Source: Dasyornis broadbenti (Eukaryota > Chordata > Aves > Passeriformes > Dasyornithidae). From it: a stretch of 64,000 nucleotides of DNA. Below, piece after piece: positions 10,354 through 22,218 of the stretch. The translations under genes and the position numbers were made by a program. Below the pieces are notes generated by a model. The model was not told the origin of the DNA, ran no database searches, and saw only the letters and a list, made by a program, of their open reading frames with translations. Location: NCBI GenBank assembly GCA_013397935.1, contig VZRN01002233.1, positions 466,749 through 530,748 on the forward strand. Reading direction: 5' to 3'. Each line of letters starts with the position of its first letter. The stretch's first letter is position 1.

Positions 10354-13316
10354 TATTTTACACCTCCAGCAAACAAGACCACCCACATTTCTAACTCTGG
10401 GGTGAGAGGATTCTGTCTCCATTTGCTGTGGACTCAGAATGCTTCACCACCAAAAACAAAGGCATTTTTCTGACCCCTTTGTCGCGGAGGAGCTGGATCA
10501 CATCATCAAAACACAGCCCTGCTCAAGAGGAAATATTCCCATTAAGGATGTGTTTAACTCCTGCTGACAGGGCTCATCACCGCGGGGGGTTGTGCTGCTC
10601 ATCTCACCTCAGTTCCGGTGGATTCTAAGGAATACCTGCCCTCCGTCCTGCCTTTCTCCACTGGGAATTCTGCAGGAACCTCGCTGCCCATCCCTCGGAG
10701 CCCTGCACAGGGCAGGAGCTGACAGCAGGCACAGCCCAGGACTTGGCACACACGACCCTAAATCACAAAGGGCCTTGGAAAGCCCAAGGAGCAGCCACCC
10801 CAAAGTGCCTCCAGCTCAGAATGATCCCAGTGGTCAGATTGCCACCTGATGGCCACAGCTGAAATACAATGGAAAATCCGAAACCCAGGCCCTGCTCTGC
10901 TGCATCTGCCTGGAGGACCAGCCCAAAAATCCAGCTTTCCCAAAACATGGTGGGAACCGTTGGTATCCATCAGCTCTGGATCCCGCCCCGGCATTCCTGA
11001 GCTGTGTGAGTCCCTCTGAATCCCGCATGAAGTGAGAAGTGGAATTCTCCCTAAACTTTCTCCCTCGTCATGGATCCACACCTCCCTTCCCAGCCTTTTC
11101 TCCCTCCTGGATGCAAACCTGAACCCGCAGACAGGAGAACGCCCGGACTGCCAGGGGGATCTCACTTCTGGGTGTGACAAACACCAGCCACTCTTTTCTT
11201 CAGCCTTGTGGGATGAGGGAAATGTGTCTTTGGAGGTTGGATTGTGCAAGACCCTCTCTGGAAGCTTTTGTGAAATACTTTTCCCAGAAAATACGCAAAT
11301 TAATGATAAAATTTCATGAAAGGAATTATTTCTATTCCATATTATGGATGGGATTGGAGCATTAAATGCTTCACAGCCATCTAAACATTGGTTTTTTCCC
11401 CCCATGCATGGACAATATTAATGAGAATGGCTGTCAGGAAAGGACAAGAAACAAAAGTTGTTTAAGATTCTCGAGCCCACCACACAATTTCTTTGTCCCA
11501 TTCATTGCAAGAACCTTTCTCCTCCATCTCCACCTCAGCCGTGCTGGGATCTACGGCATTTGCTGGTGGGTACTGGTCTGAAAGCGACACAGCCAGCACC
11601 CAAACCAGAGCCTGTCCGTGGGGAACCGCCTGGGACCAGGGCTCTGCAGCGTCCCCAGGCTACAGAGGAGGCTCTGACAGCTTTTCCCATCACCTCTGAC
11701 TGCTGCCAGAGTGAGAGGAAATTCTGCTTTAAATGACCACTCAGAAATGTCTTTTTTTTCTCTTTCATTCACTCACGAAACCCCTTCATCGTCACAGGTT
11801 TAACAGTTGAGCAAAAGCCTGGGCAATAAATATCCAGGCAGGGAAGTGGCCACGAGTGGGAAGTGGTTTTGCCCCCGTGCCGCGGTGCCAAGGGAATGTC
11901 ACGGGCTCTGTTTTTCCCCTTGAGAAACGGTGCTGCTCACACAATCCTTTATTTCATTTTTCACTATAATGGGCATTTCTGCAACCACTTGCTGTGCTTT
12001 TGCCAACTTTTCTGAACATATCTAGAGATGCCCAGCTTGGGATAATATTTCTTCCCTTTAGATTTCCCCCGAGTCTTGGGCCTTTATCACCAGATGACAC
12101 CGACACACCACGCAGCTCAGGTTATTTCTCGGTGGAGTAACCCTGCTTCTTCCTTGGATCACATCCTGAGCTTTCCCCAGCACCCTGACACCTGAAAACA
12201 CCCAAAATGCTGTGAGTAAAAGGAATCGGGGAAAATCAAAACGGCTGTGGGTGAGATCTGTGTTCCATATTCCCTGTTTAAGATGGAATGGTGGCACAGT
12301 TGTGACAGCATTAATGTCACAGGCGACTCAGCTGAGAAATTAAATTCCACTTCAGAGGAGCTCATGGAAGATTCAGACCCTCCCAAACCTCAAACCGTCG
12401 AACACTCCGTCAGATCTGAGCCGATCCCATAGCGAACCCACCCAGCCCAGCTCCAGCAGGTACCCAAACTCCACTCTCCGTTTGTTTCCCTTAAAACCCT
12501 GCCATTATATTTCGTTGCCACGCTCCAAAGCACAGAATTTTGGGAATGCTCGAGAAGCAGCGAGATGCTGATGGGGTAAATGGGGTAACCAGGATTCCGG
12601 AGGTCGGGAACTCATCCCTGAGGGACCCAGCTTCTCCTGTACCCCGGTGACAGCCCCAAAGCCTCATATTTGCCGGGCTACCCACGGAAATTTTTATTCA
12701 TAGCTGCTGTTGAAATTAAATCTGAAGCAGCCACAAGTTTTAGCACATCCCTGGGTGAGATTCCAGGCAGGCACGAGCTCTGTGCATCCCCAGGAACCTG
12801 CCCCAGGTACTGCTGAGTCTGGCTCTGCTGCCCAAATCTTCGCAGCTGGAGTTTAAGGACAAAATGCACGGAACTTCCCCGGATCTGGCTGATGCAGAAC
12901 TGCTGCAGAACACATTTAAAAACAATTTAGTGCTGGAGAATACTCAGAACTGCGGAGCCAGTGAGGGATGAGGCAGGAGGAGGAGGCAGGACGAGTGAAA
13001 AGGAAGAGGGACTCGGATAAAAACGAAACACTCGCAAACGCAGCCCCTTTCCTGTGTTTACTTTGTATACTCATTTTTCAAGTTTTACATTTATGCCGTG
13101 CTTTGTCTTAGTTGGAACTGCACCTCTCGAAGCGGCTTCAAGTCCTTTTATTAAAAAGAAACAGAAAGCAGATCCGAAAGGAGCTGAGAGAGCAGATGAC
13201 GACTGAGCAGAGTTAATCGGGTGCATTTTTCAATAAACATTCTAAAAGCAGTTGCTGCAGAACTTGGCTGTGAGAAGAACAGGTATTAAGGATTTCAAGT
13301 GCCTTTGGTTTTAAGC
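10354..13316. other. Intronic DNA without recognised features
   Basis: Unique DNA with short open frames on both strands. The longest is 215 codons on the minus strand at 10758-11405. It has no recognisable domain, and I read it as a chance frame. No CR1 copies were found. Confidence 0.5.
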
Positions 13317-13565
13317 AAAAAAAAAAAAAAATTAAGTGTTTTCTTTTATTAAGGGATTTCTGCTGGCAGAAATGAAGAATAAAGCTCGAAACAGTATTTC
13401 AGTGTGTTCCTTAATACGCATTTTCCTCTAGTAAAACCAGCAGGGAAAGTGTCCAAATTACTCTGCTCTAAATGCCAGTATTATATTTCCAGTAAAAGTC
13501 TGGTTCAACCAGGCATCAAAAATATTTCCACATAAGATCCTTTTAGAATCAAACTCTTCAGAGAA

Positions 13566-13590
13566 TGTTGTTGTTGTTGTTGTCGTCGTC
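13566..13590. repeat. (GTT)n(GTC)n microsatellite
   Basis: Tandem GTT units are followed by three GTC units, a short compound trinucleotide repeat. Confidence 0.85.
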
Positions 13591-13735
13591 CATAACTTTC
13601 CTTCACCTGATCTCTCTGGGTTCAATATTTTATTTTATGTTTGAATTCAAGCTGACATTTCTACAAATCGTGTTGTGTCCAGATATTCATATGATCCATA
13701 TTTGGATGCAGTAAATAGAGATGGTTCTTTTAAGC

Positions 13736-13787
13736 AAAAAAAAAAAAAAAAAGAAAAGAAAAAAAGAAAAAAAAAGATAAAAAAAAG
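13736..13787. repeat. A-rich (AAAAAG)n low-complexity tract
   Basis: A 17-base A run continues into A-rich sequence interrupted by G and T. The preceding TTTTAAGC is also found before the 15-base A run at 13317-13331, a local echo about 420 bases upstream. Confidence 0.85.
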
Positions 13788-14090
13788 CTCTGCTATCTTA
13801 TTATTAAAGGCACTGGAAAAAATATCAGCTTTTGGGATTTGTGTCTCTGAACTATTTACGAGATAAAAGCTCCAGTGAAGCGTCACAAGAAATGGAGAGT
13901 GTTTTACCAGAGTGGTAACAAACATTTGGGAAGAATCTATAGAAATAACACAACAGCAAAAAAAATTCAGGGAAGGAAGAGAGGAAAGCTCCGCTTGGTA
14001 AAGAAAAATCGTCATTGCTTTTCAGCGGTTTGCTTATTTTTGCTCCAAAATCCCTCCCCTTTAAAAATCTATAGTAATGCTCAAAGTGGG

Positions 14091-14117
14091 AAAAAAAAAA
14101 AAAAAAAAAAAAAAAAA
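14091..14117. repeat. Poly-A run of 27
   Basis: This is the longest homopolymer in the window. There is no retrotransposon body next to it that I recognise, so it is not obviously a retrocopy tail. Length accuracy depends on sequencing technology. Confidence 0.9.
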
Positions 14118-14379
14118 GCAGCAAAGTGGAACTTTAAAAACGACTGCGAGAGCAAATTCTCTGCTGGGAGAAATGTTACCTAGTTAGAATAAATAAAGAA
14201 ATGCGCTTGGGCCAGCTCTCCAAAAACTAACAACCCGTGCTGGATATTTCTCTCGGTGCTGGATGTCAACCCATGGAGCGAGAATAAAGCATTTGTGAGC
14301 CTCCGAAAGGAGCCCTCGCAATTGGAATTCACGTCTCTGCCAAGCGGAGGCTTTGGGGCTGTTGTCACCGTCTCATTGT

Positions 14380-14520
14380 CATTCCGCTCACTGTGGCTTC
14401 CCCAGGGTCCCGAACAGGAGTCCTGGCATTATTAACACGGCAGATTAATAGCAGCGGGGAGAGGCATTCTCACAAACACGCGAAATATTAATATTAATCG
14501 ATAACAATTTCCAGTTCCCG
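14380..14520. other. Candidate conserved non-coding element (unverified)
   Basis: AT motif clusters (GCATTATTAACACGG, CAGATTAATAGCAG, AATATTAATATTAATCGAT) are embedded in DNA that keeps several CpGs. This texture is typical of developmental enhancers, but there is no direct evidence. Confidence 0.25.
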
Positions 14521-17517
14521 ACGCGGGGCACGCAAACATTCCTGGAGGGGAGGAGGGAGGGCAGAGCAGGGACGGGGACAGTGCCCACAGAGCGGGGAAT
14601 GAAAGGGGATCAGGGAATCAATGCAGGACGGAGGACGGAGCCGTGAGGTGGGTGTCAAAAGCAGAGCTCTATTTTCACAGGCACACACAGGCACACATTT
14701 TAATGCCACAAGATAAGTTGGGTTTTCCTTCCCCCGGCCAAAAAAAATGCCGGGGAAGCTCGCCGGTTTTATATTGGGGAAGAAACGGCAGAACTCTGCA
14801 AAAACAGGGGGGAAAATATCCTATTTTTGCCACCCCGAGTAAGGCTGCACTCTGCAAACTGTATTTTGCTCGGCACTCAGAACACCACACAGATATTTTT
14901 TAAATTCAGCTCTGCCCACATTTAGCAGATTTCTAGATTTGTATTTCAAGCTCTTTCCTACTACCACCCCTCCATTTTAAAGCCAAAAAAAATCTGTAAA
15001 ACTTGTTCCATCTTTTCTCATGGATCAGCCCGAGTTTTCTAATTCAGCCTTTGAAAGTTTTTATCATTATTTCACACACTCTTTAATTACAAACAGCACA
15101 AGTAGAATGCGCGGGGCTGCTGCCAAAGAGGTTCCCAAATGCTCCGACTCACAATATCAGTGACACCAAATCCAAATGTTCCAGCTCGAGACCTTTTAGC
15201 GCAGACCCCCCTGGGTCACTGAGCCGGGTCCTCCTCGAGTTTTGTACAAACAAATGAGTTTTTTACTCAAAGGCACATTTTTGCAGCAGCCTCAAAGTTC
15301 AGTTGGACCCGGGAATGTTTCGCCCGGACCAGGAAGTGAAAATCTGGGTGAAAACCCCTCCTCGCACAGAAGGGGCTGCCCGAGCTCTGCCCCACACAGG
15401 ACTCACAAAGGGCTCTCAGACACTGTGGGTTCGGCTTTGATCTTTTGGGCCGGGCTGGTTTCCTCCCAGAGAGGTGTGACCCACATGGACAAAGCTCCTC
15501 GGCCTAAACGTGGGCTGGGAGCAGAGGATTGTGCTCAAAAACCAGCTGGAAATGGCTTTCCCACTCCTTGTGGATTCACTTCCAAAGCCCATGGAATGCT
15601 GCGGGGTTCTGCAGCCCCTGGCTGGCTTTGGGGCTCATTTTATGCTCCCACACCTCCCAACCTGCCTAGAGGCCACCAAGGCACAAAATATTGGTGTTTC
15701 CTCAGTGTCCTGGGCGTCCTCTGGGCACCTCACTGACCACATCGTCAGCGCTTCCTTCACAACCACTCCAAGCAGGAATCGCCTGCTGCTTTTTCCTACC
15801 AGGAATTGCCCGGAACCTGGCGATGCAGCTTTGGGAAGGGACGAACACGGTGACGGCCGGGAGCTGTGGCAGCCCCCGAAGCTCAAATGTGCATCTCTCC
15901 TTGGTGGCTGGGACACACCTGTGACTGCGCCCATCCCGTTGTGCCCATCCAGACAACTCACATTTAACCTGCCACTTTTGGAACGTGTAAGTAAGGAAAA
16001 TGCAGAGCTCTGCCAAGGGTTTCCCACCATCGTGCTGAGGAGTCAGTTCCTGATATTTTGGGACCAGAACGGAACTCCTTTACTTAGCAAAACACCTTTC
16101 CTCCAGCTGCCAGTGTCCTGATGATTGCAGAAATGTTTAATTACTGTGAAAAAATTGGAATTTTAATGGGGCAAGTGATGACAGTAAGAAAGAGCCGGGG
16201 GTTTTAATGCTGTTCTCTGCAGAGATCTCCCCACTTCTCCTGTCCCCATCCCAGTTTCAATAAACGTTTGCATTGGGAGCACCTCCCCAGAGCTGCTGTT
16301 TAAGGCACTTCTCTCCTGACCACTCAAGTGCTCTTTTCTCTCTAAGAACAAGAACCTGACAAAGAACTGAGCCTGTGTTTAATCCTCCTGCTTTTCCCCA
16401 CTGCACTCTATCTACAAGTCAGTTCTGACGGAGAAAGTGCTCCCAGAGTTTGTCTGCAAAATGCAGGACAGCAGAGACGAACCTCTCAACAAACGGCAGT
16501 GGGATGTGACACTCCGTAAAATCCTTCCCCAGCACGGTGGGAACAAACACTGCTGCATGCATGCGATTCCTGGGACAATCCCATCGTCTCCCAAGGAACT
16601 TTGCCCAGTTCCAGAGAACTCCGCAGCAGTTTTAGACCCATTCAGTTCACAGCCTGGCAGATTCATTCACATTCATTTTAAGCTGATTCCATCAGATTCT
16701 GGTTCAGTCAGAACCTGGGAAGCTGTGGAAGCACGAGGATTTGGGGCTCTCGCAGGGTGCTTCCCCACATCCAGGCAGAGCTTCTCCACCCCGCTTCCCT
16801 CTCCTCCTTCCAACGCAATCCTGGGTGTTGCACCCACCACCTGGCCCTATTTAAAGCCCCTGCATTATTCTAAAAAGGATTATTTATACTAAAAACACTC
16901 CCGGGACTACTGTATTTGTATTTCAGGGCTGCTGCATCCCCTATTTCCTCACTGCTCTAATATGGCCCGAGGCAGAGCGGCTGAAATGACTTGCGATGCC
17001 ACTGTAATTTTTATCAAGGCTTGTTCCTGGTAAAAAGCCTCTTTGTTTCAAAGAAATGTGATTTGGCCTTTTTCCTCCTCTGCTCTATTCCTTGGTTAAT
17101 ATACCACTTCCACTCGCCCCGGGGCTAAGAAAGGTATTCCATGGAATTGGTCAAATCTCACTGTTTTTCTTCTAAATCACAACTGGCTTTTTTTCCTCGA
17201 CCCTTGCTAAGCACTATCTAAGCTGACAGTCTGAACTTGAGATTTTTATTTGTGCTTTAACTCTTCAGCTCCTGGATTTTGCAGCGGTCACATGGCCACG
17301 TCAAAGAGATGCATCAGGGCTGCTCTGGCAAAGGAGGGATTTAGGGCAAGGCAGGAGGAGCAGCTCTGGCTCGTGTTATTTATTATCCAAGGCAAATTTG
17401 GCCATTTCTGAGAAGGTATTTTCAGCCAGGTATTCATTTATTAAAAATCTGAACACACCAGTGACTTATGTGAAAGTCCACAACATCGAAATTTCGAGTT
17501 TTCAGTGTCTTTTTTCT
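14521..17517. other. Intronic DNA, no gene recognised
   Basis: Open frames of 164 and 203 codons (15242-15736 and 15510-16121, plus) overlap each other and a minus-strand frame and lack recognisable domains. A unique, low-repeat stretch at about 16860-17260 looks slightly element-like but is not callable. Confidence 0.5.
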
Positions 17518-17538
17518 AAAAAAAAAAAAAAAAAAAAA
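17518..17538. repeat. Poly-A run of 21
   Basis: A simple homopolymer following TTTTTTCT, with no associated retrocopy body. Confidence 0.9.
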
Positions 17539-18340
17539 GCTCTTCCTTTCTTAAGTCCCACAAAGAATTTGGTTTTAAACACAGTAACGCTTAACCCAGA
17601 TTTGGGATTGCCTAATCAAGTTTTAATTTAGTCTGTCTCATTGACAAATAGGGTGGATTTTCCTATGAAATATATGCCAAGTGTTCAAGTACACTCATAA
17701 AACATCCCTCGAAAGCAGAAGCTGCAGCAGGATCTGTTTGTTGACCTGCATTTATAAAACGCCCACTATGTCCAAGACAGTGAATAATTATAAATAAGGA
17801 AATCCAGAATTTTTTTAGACATCTCTAAGCTGATTCTGCTTGGAATCCAGTCCTCATTTCCCATCACCGCCACACGGAGCTGAGAGCATCAGGGGAGAAC
17901 ACTTCACCTCGAAGGAAAACATTAAACTTGGAAAATACATCAATATCCAAAATACTGTTTGGAAACTGCAGTTACCACCCTAATGGGATCTTCAACAATT
18001 AAAGCAAACCAACAGCTGGCTTAGTGTTTAGTCAGAGATCATCACCCTCCCAATCATCCAACAATTTATAATCCTTTCTTCGTTTTTTTAGTTTATGCAA
18101 GAAGTTTTTGCTGTTATTCAGAGATTTTAAACACATTTCTAAACTTTGCCACCCATTAAATTACACCCCACATCAAGTGGATTAAAATCACCGAAATGAC
18201 ATCCTGCTTTTTGGATTATCAGCACATATATTTACATTAAAATTAAATGCACACAGGAAAATGAGTTCATTGAGGGAAACACAACCCAAAAGCATCGAAG
18301 TTGAAACTTAGACTTTCTCTCCAGGAGTGCACTGAGGGCG

Positions 18341-18384
18341 TTTGTTTGTTTGTTTGTTTGTTTGTTTGTTTGTTTGTTTGTTTT
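18341..18384. repeat. (TTTG)11 tetranucleotide microsatellite
   Basis: Eleven uninterrupted TTTG units are present. The purity suggests this is a length-variable marker. In PRDM16 sense RNA it reads as CAAA units. Confidence 0.95.
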
Positions 18385-19439
18385 AAAGCTTCCCCATGTT
18401 TTCCTTCTCTAATCCCTCTGTTTTTCTGCTCCCTCCGTAGCCAAATACACGGAAACTCGGAAAACCTTAGAGGTCCCTTGCAGGTCAAGTGTTATTTTTC
18501 TTCATATACCTGACTTTAACTGGTGAAAGTGCTTGAAGACTTCCCTCACGAATTTGGTAAAACAAACAAGGCCTCAGAGCAGGGTTGTTTAACTCTTGTT
18601 TTCTACTGAATACCAGGATTTCCATCGATCAGCCTGGCAAGAATATTAAAATTACAGCTAAGGCAAGGCAGGAGAAGATCCAAGCTCTCTGATAGGAATG
18701 CATCCATCTGCAGCTGTCCCAAAAGCCAGCCCCAAAGGCCTCGAGCGGAGTTCCCACCATTCTGCCTGGAATTCTGAGGTGCTGGTGGGCTGCACCCCAA
18801 TCCTGTGAGGGAGTCACCTGCTCCGGGGATTGCACATCAAAAATCACCTCACTGACGGGACCCAGCACTTCTCATCAGCACAGCCAGAACCAAAACTCCT
18901 CATGAAACCAGCCCACACTCCTGGGTGAGCCAGAGCTCGCTAATGAACGGGTAATAAAGTACCGGTTTGGGATGGAGAATCCCAAAATTCTGCTGATTTC
19001 TTCGGGGATGCTGCCTTTGCCGTGCCAGTTCTGCCTCTCGCACCCCTTCTCCCGTCTGGTCTCGAAACCCACCAGGCACCAGACCAACCTCTCGCACAGG
19101 ACCAGTCCCCGACTGGGCTTGGTGTCACCAATTCTCTGAGTCCTGGTGGAGCTGGAGGCTGGACCAGGCAGGAACGGATGGAAAGGCAGAACCAGGCAGC
19201 ACTGGGCAAGCTCAGAGCTGGCTTTGCCAAGGCTCTGTGCCCGAGAGCAGCCAGGGCACTCCTCGCCAGAATGAAGGGAGGGATCCACCACCTTCTATAT
19301 ATTAAATATTCATCTTTTCTTCTCCACTCTTTGTTTTCTGTTTCTTCTCCCCCCGATGCAAACACAGACCCAAACTTTCAGAAAGCCTCCGTGCATCCGA
19401 GCAAACCCCTCCGGAGCACAAACAAAAGCCCCACCACCC
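18385..19439. other. Intronic DNA without recognised features
   Basis: The sequence is unique. Overlapping open frames of 138-148 codons on both strands at 18875-19468 shadow one another, and none resembles a known protein. Confidence 0.5.
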
Positions 19440-19866
19440 CTCGCCACATCCCATCACCGCCGGAATAAAGATGTTTCTACTTTTTAACCACCGAATAAAG
19501 CGCTCTAATTCCGCCGAGCTCGTCCCCTCCACTCCACTCCCTTCACTCCACGGCTTCATTTAGCAGGCCGGCGGTAAAAAAAATTCATTAATTTTTATTA
19601 ACAGGGAGAGCCATTTGTTCCCTGTGACAATATTTGACTTGTCGAAATGATTTTCACCTCTGCCATGAGGTGCGCGCTCCCCACATACATCACCCGATTA
19701 CTCCGGGAGCGGCCAGAGTTGCAGTCATTAGCCAGTGAATTAACGACAATCCACAGCGCTATTAATCACGCTGACAAAAGCGTGAGCTCGCTGCTGACCC
19801 GAGCACGGCTCTGGGACACGAGCACAGGCAAGGAGAGCACAGCCACGGCGCTGGGGAAGAAAGGAA
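19440..19866. promoter_or_regulatory. Candidate CpG-retaining regulatory element
   Basis: By hand I count about 27 CpGs in roughly 430 bases of only about 50 percent GC, near the number expected by chance and far above the depleted intron around it. Homeodomain-like cores are dense: TTCATTAATTTTTATTAAC at 19583-19601, GTGAATTAACG, and CTATTAATCACG at about 19759-19770. Retained CpGs plus AT motif clusters suggest a germline-hypomethylated enhancer. Conservation and chromatin are untested. Confidence 0.4.
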
Positions 19867-19910
19867 TTTTTTGTTGTGTTGCGGTTTTTTATTTTTTATT
19901 TTTATTTTTG
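19867..19910. repeat. T-rich low-complexity tract
   Basis: T runs are broken by single G and A bases, immediately after the CpG-retaining block. Confidence 0.8.
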
Positions 19911-20193
19911 TCGCGCGCTCCAAGCTGCTGAGGCAGGGAAAAAAGAGAGAGGGGAGAGAAGTGAGGGAGGGATGGTGGAGGAGAAGGTAAAGGCAGCTGT
20001 GGTCTGCAAGGTGAGGGCACCTACTGCTGATCCTGATGTCCCTCCTGCAACTTCCAAGCAGGAAAAACAGCAGGAATTCAATCTTAAATCAGCAGTGCTT
20101 TACCAGGGACAATTTTGGAAATTCTTAGTAGCAGAGTTGGATCAAAGATTATTCCCCAAGGCCTCTCCTCTCTCTCCCTGAAAATGTCAAGTA

Positions 20194-20445
20194 TCACAGA
20201 ATCCCTGAGTTTGGGAAAGCCCTCCAAGGCCATTGAGTCCAAGCTGTGCCCGATGCCCACCTTGTCCCCAGCCCAGAGCGCTGAGTGCCACGTCCAGGCC
20301 TTCCTTGGGCACCTCCAGGGATGGGGACTCCAAACCTTCCTGGGCAGCCCCTGCCAAGGCCTGAGCACCCCTTCCATGGAGAAATTCCTGCTGATGTCCA
20401 ACCTGAGCCTCCCCTGGCGCAGTCTGGGGCCATTTCCTCCCGTCA
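20194..20445 (-). mobile_element. CR1 LINE fragment, same subfamily as 8200-8577
   Basis: The plus strand begins ATCACAGAATCCCTGAG and continues through GAGTGCCACGTCCAGGCCTT, AAGGCCTGAGCACC and GGAGAAATTCCTGCTGATGT, all shared with the copy at 8200. It is truncated about 120 bases earlier than that copy at its 5' side. It is sense relative to PRDM16. Confidence 0.9.
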
Positions 20446-22090
20446 TTTCACAGAGAACCAGAGGGATCCTCCCATCCTACCTCCAACATATTGACCTCTG
20501 AGAACTGCTGGCTCCCAGGTCCCAGAGCTCTGGCTACCCGTGCTTGGGAACACTTGGAAAGAAGCTGACAGCGAGCACGGTGCTCCCTGGCACGGAGCTC
20601 TCATTGTTTTCCTGTAACCTGCCTTGTAATTTCAAGTTTCTGAACACTGCACAACATTTAGAGAAGTAACACCCCAAACCCAACCACTGTGATCCTTAGA
20701 AAACAGAATATTTTCCCAGTGGCACAGCCTCTGTGTCCTTTAGGACAGTGCTGCAGCAATCCACGACAATGCACGGACAGAGCTGCAAGTTTTGAATTCA
20801 GAATTCATCAGAAACAGCTAAAAAGGGGAATCTGAAGGAATGCAGTCCCGTACGAAGGCACGAGGAAGGGGAACTCACACGAGCTCTGGAAGAACAGGGC
20901 GAAGAATGAATCTTTGCAATGGTTTGAATGTTCCTGCTGTACTGGACAATCCGTGGCAAGGAAAGCACATTCCTGCAGCCTTGCCCTGTCCCATCAGTCC
21001 CCAACTCCCACCACAGCGGTTCCAACAGTGAGACCATTCAGCGTTGGGAAGATGATAAAACCGTGGTGAGAATTCCAAACATCTCCTTCAAAACCTTTTA
21101 CTGCTGTTTTGTTGTTGGTTTTTTTTTTGGTTTTTTCCCATTCATGACCTAATAAGGGATTTAAGGGGGAATTTTCAGAAGTGCTCAGAGGATTCTTCCC
21201 CGCAGTTCTGCAAACACACACAGCCAAGTGCCGTGAGGGATGGTCATTCTCTCTTCAAAGCCAGATATGTTTTCTCTCAGAAAAATCTCTTAAATATCAA
21301 AACAGAGATAAAGGACACATCAGATATTTAAAGAAATTATTTTTTAAGGAGAGGATTTCTGGAATAACTTCCAACAACCCAGGGCTGCTGTGACATGACA
21401 CAGCCCCAATTTTTGGGGTGTTTGTGGTGTATTCCCGCCTCTAACAGATTTTATGCCTCCATTGCAACCCAAAGTCTCCTGATCAATTCTCTGCACTCTC
21501 CATTCCCTCGGTGATGCTTTCTCTTCTCCAACCCCCTTCTCCAAAGGCAGCAGAGCTGCCAGGTCGATGCTGTTTCACTCTTACCACACAGAATAATTCT
21601 AGAACCTGTTTCTTGTTACTCACTTTCACCGCTTTAATTCTCCTTTTGCAGCGAGGAATGTCGTAAGGAAAGCCGGGCTCGGAAATCCATGATTTCCTGC
21701 CAGTTAATTCATTTCAGCAAAACAGGAGGCAAGGTGATATTCCTGTTTAATGTTGCAGCCCCTCTGCAGCACTCCCCGGGGGCTCTAAGGGATCCCATGT
21801 GCGCCCTCGTCCCTGCACCACTGCCAGCACCGAGTCCCACCTTGGGCCAATTTAGGCTCTTCCACCCCGAAGCCGTTTTGTCCCATTTACAACTTTTGTG
21901 AATTTAAACATCAAAGCAGGAACAAGAACCAGTGGAGGTGCAAACCGCGGGTCCCGAAGCCTTGGCAGAGGTCCCTGTGGCCTCACGCACGACAAAACAA
22001 CTCCCTTTCGTTTGAGAGCTCGGGCTGGATGCAAAAAGAGCTTTAGTGTTAAAAAAGCAGAGTTCTGCTTAAAATCGGTGCCTGTCTGGA
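20446..22090. other. Intronic DNA without recognised features
   Basis: Unique DNA with short open frames only and a T/G-rich stretch near 21108-21137. I see nothing to annotate. Confidence 0.5.
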
Positions 22091-22218
22091 GTCACAGAAT
22101 GGTTTTGGTTGGGAGGCACCCTCATTCCGCCCCCTGCCACGGGCAGGGACACTTCCCACTATCCCAGCTGCTCCAGGCTCCATCCAGCCTGGCTTGGACA
22201 CATCCAGGGATGGGACAG
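22091..22218 (-). mobile_element. CR1 LINE fragment (short, diverged)
   Basis: GTCACAGAATGGTTTTGGTT, CCACGGGCAGGGACACTTCC and TCCAGCCTGGCTTGGACACA are the reverse complement of a CR1 3' end. Similarity fades after the 'tccagggatggga' block. Confidence 0.85.

Noticed and set aside
14091..14117. Long poly-A run as the tail of a processed pseudogene
   Set aside because: No gene-like sequence, polyadenylation signal or target-site duplication was recognised next to it.
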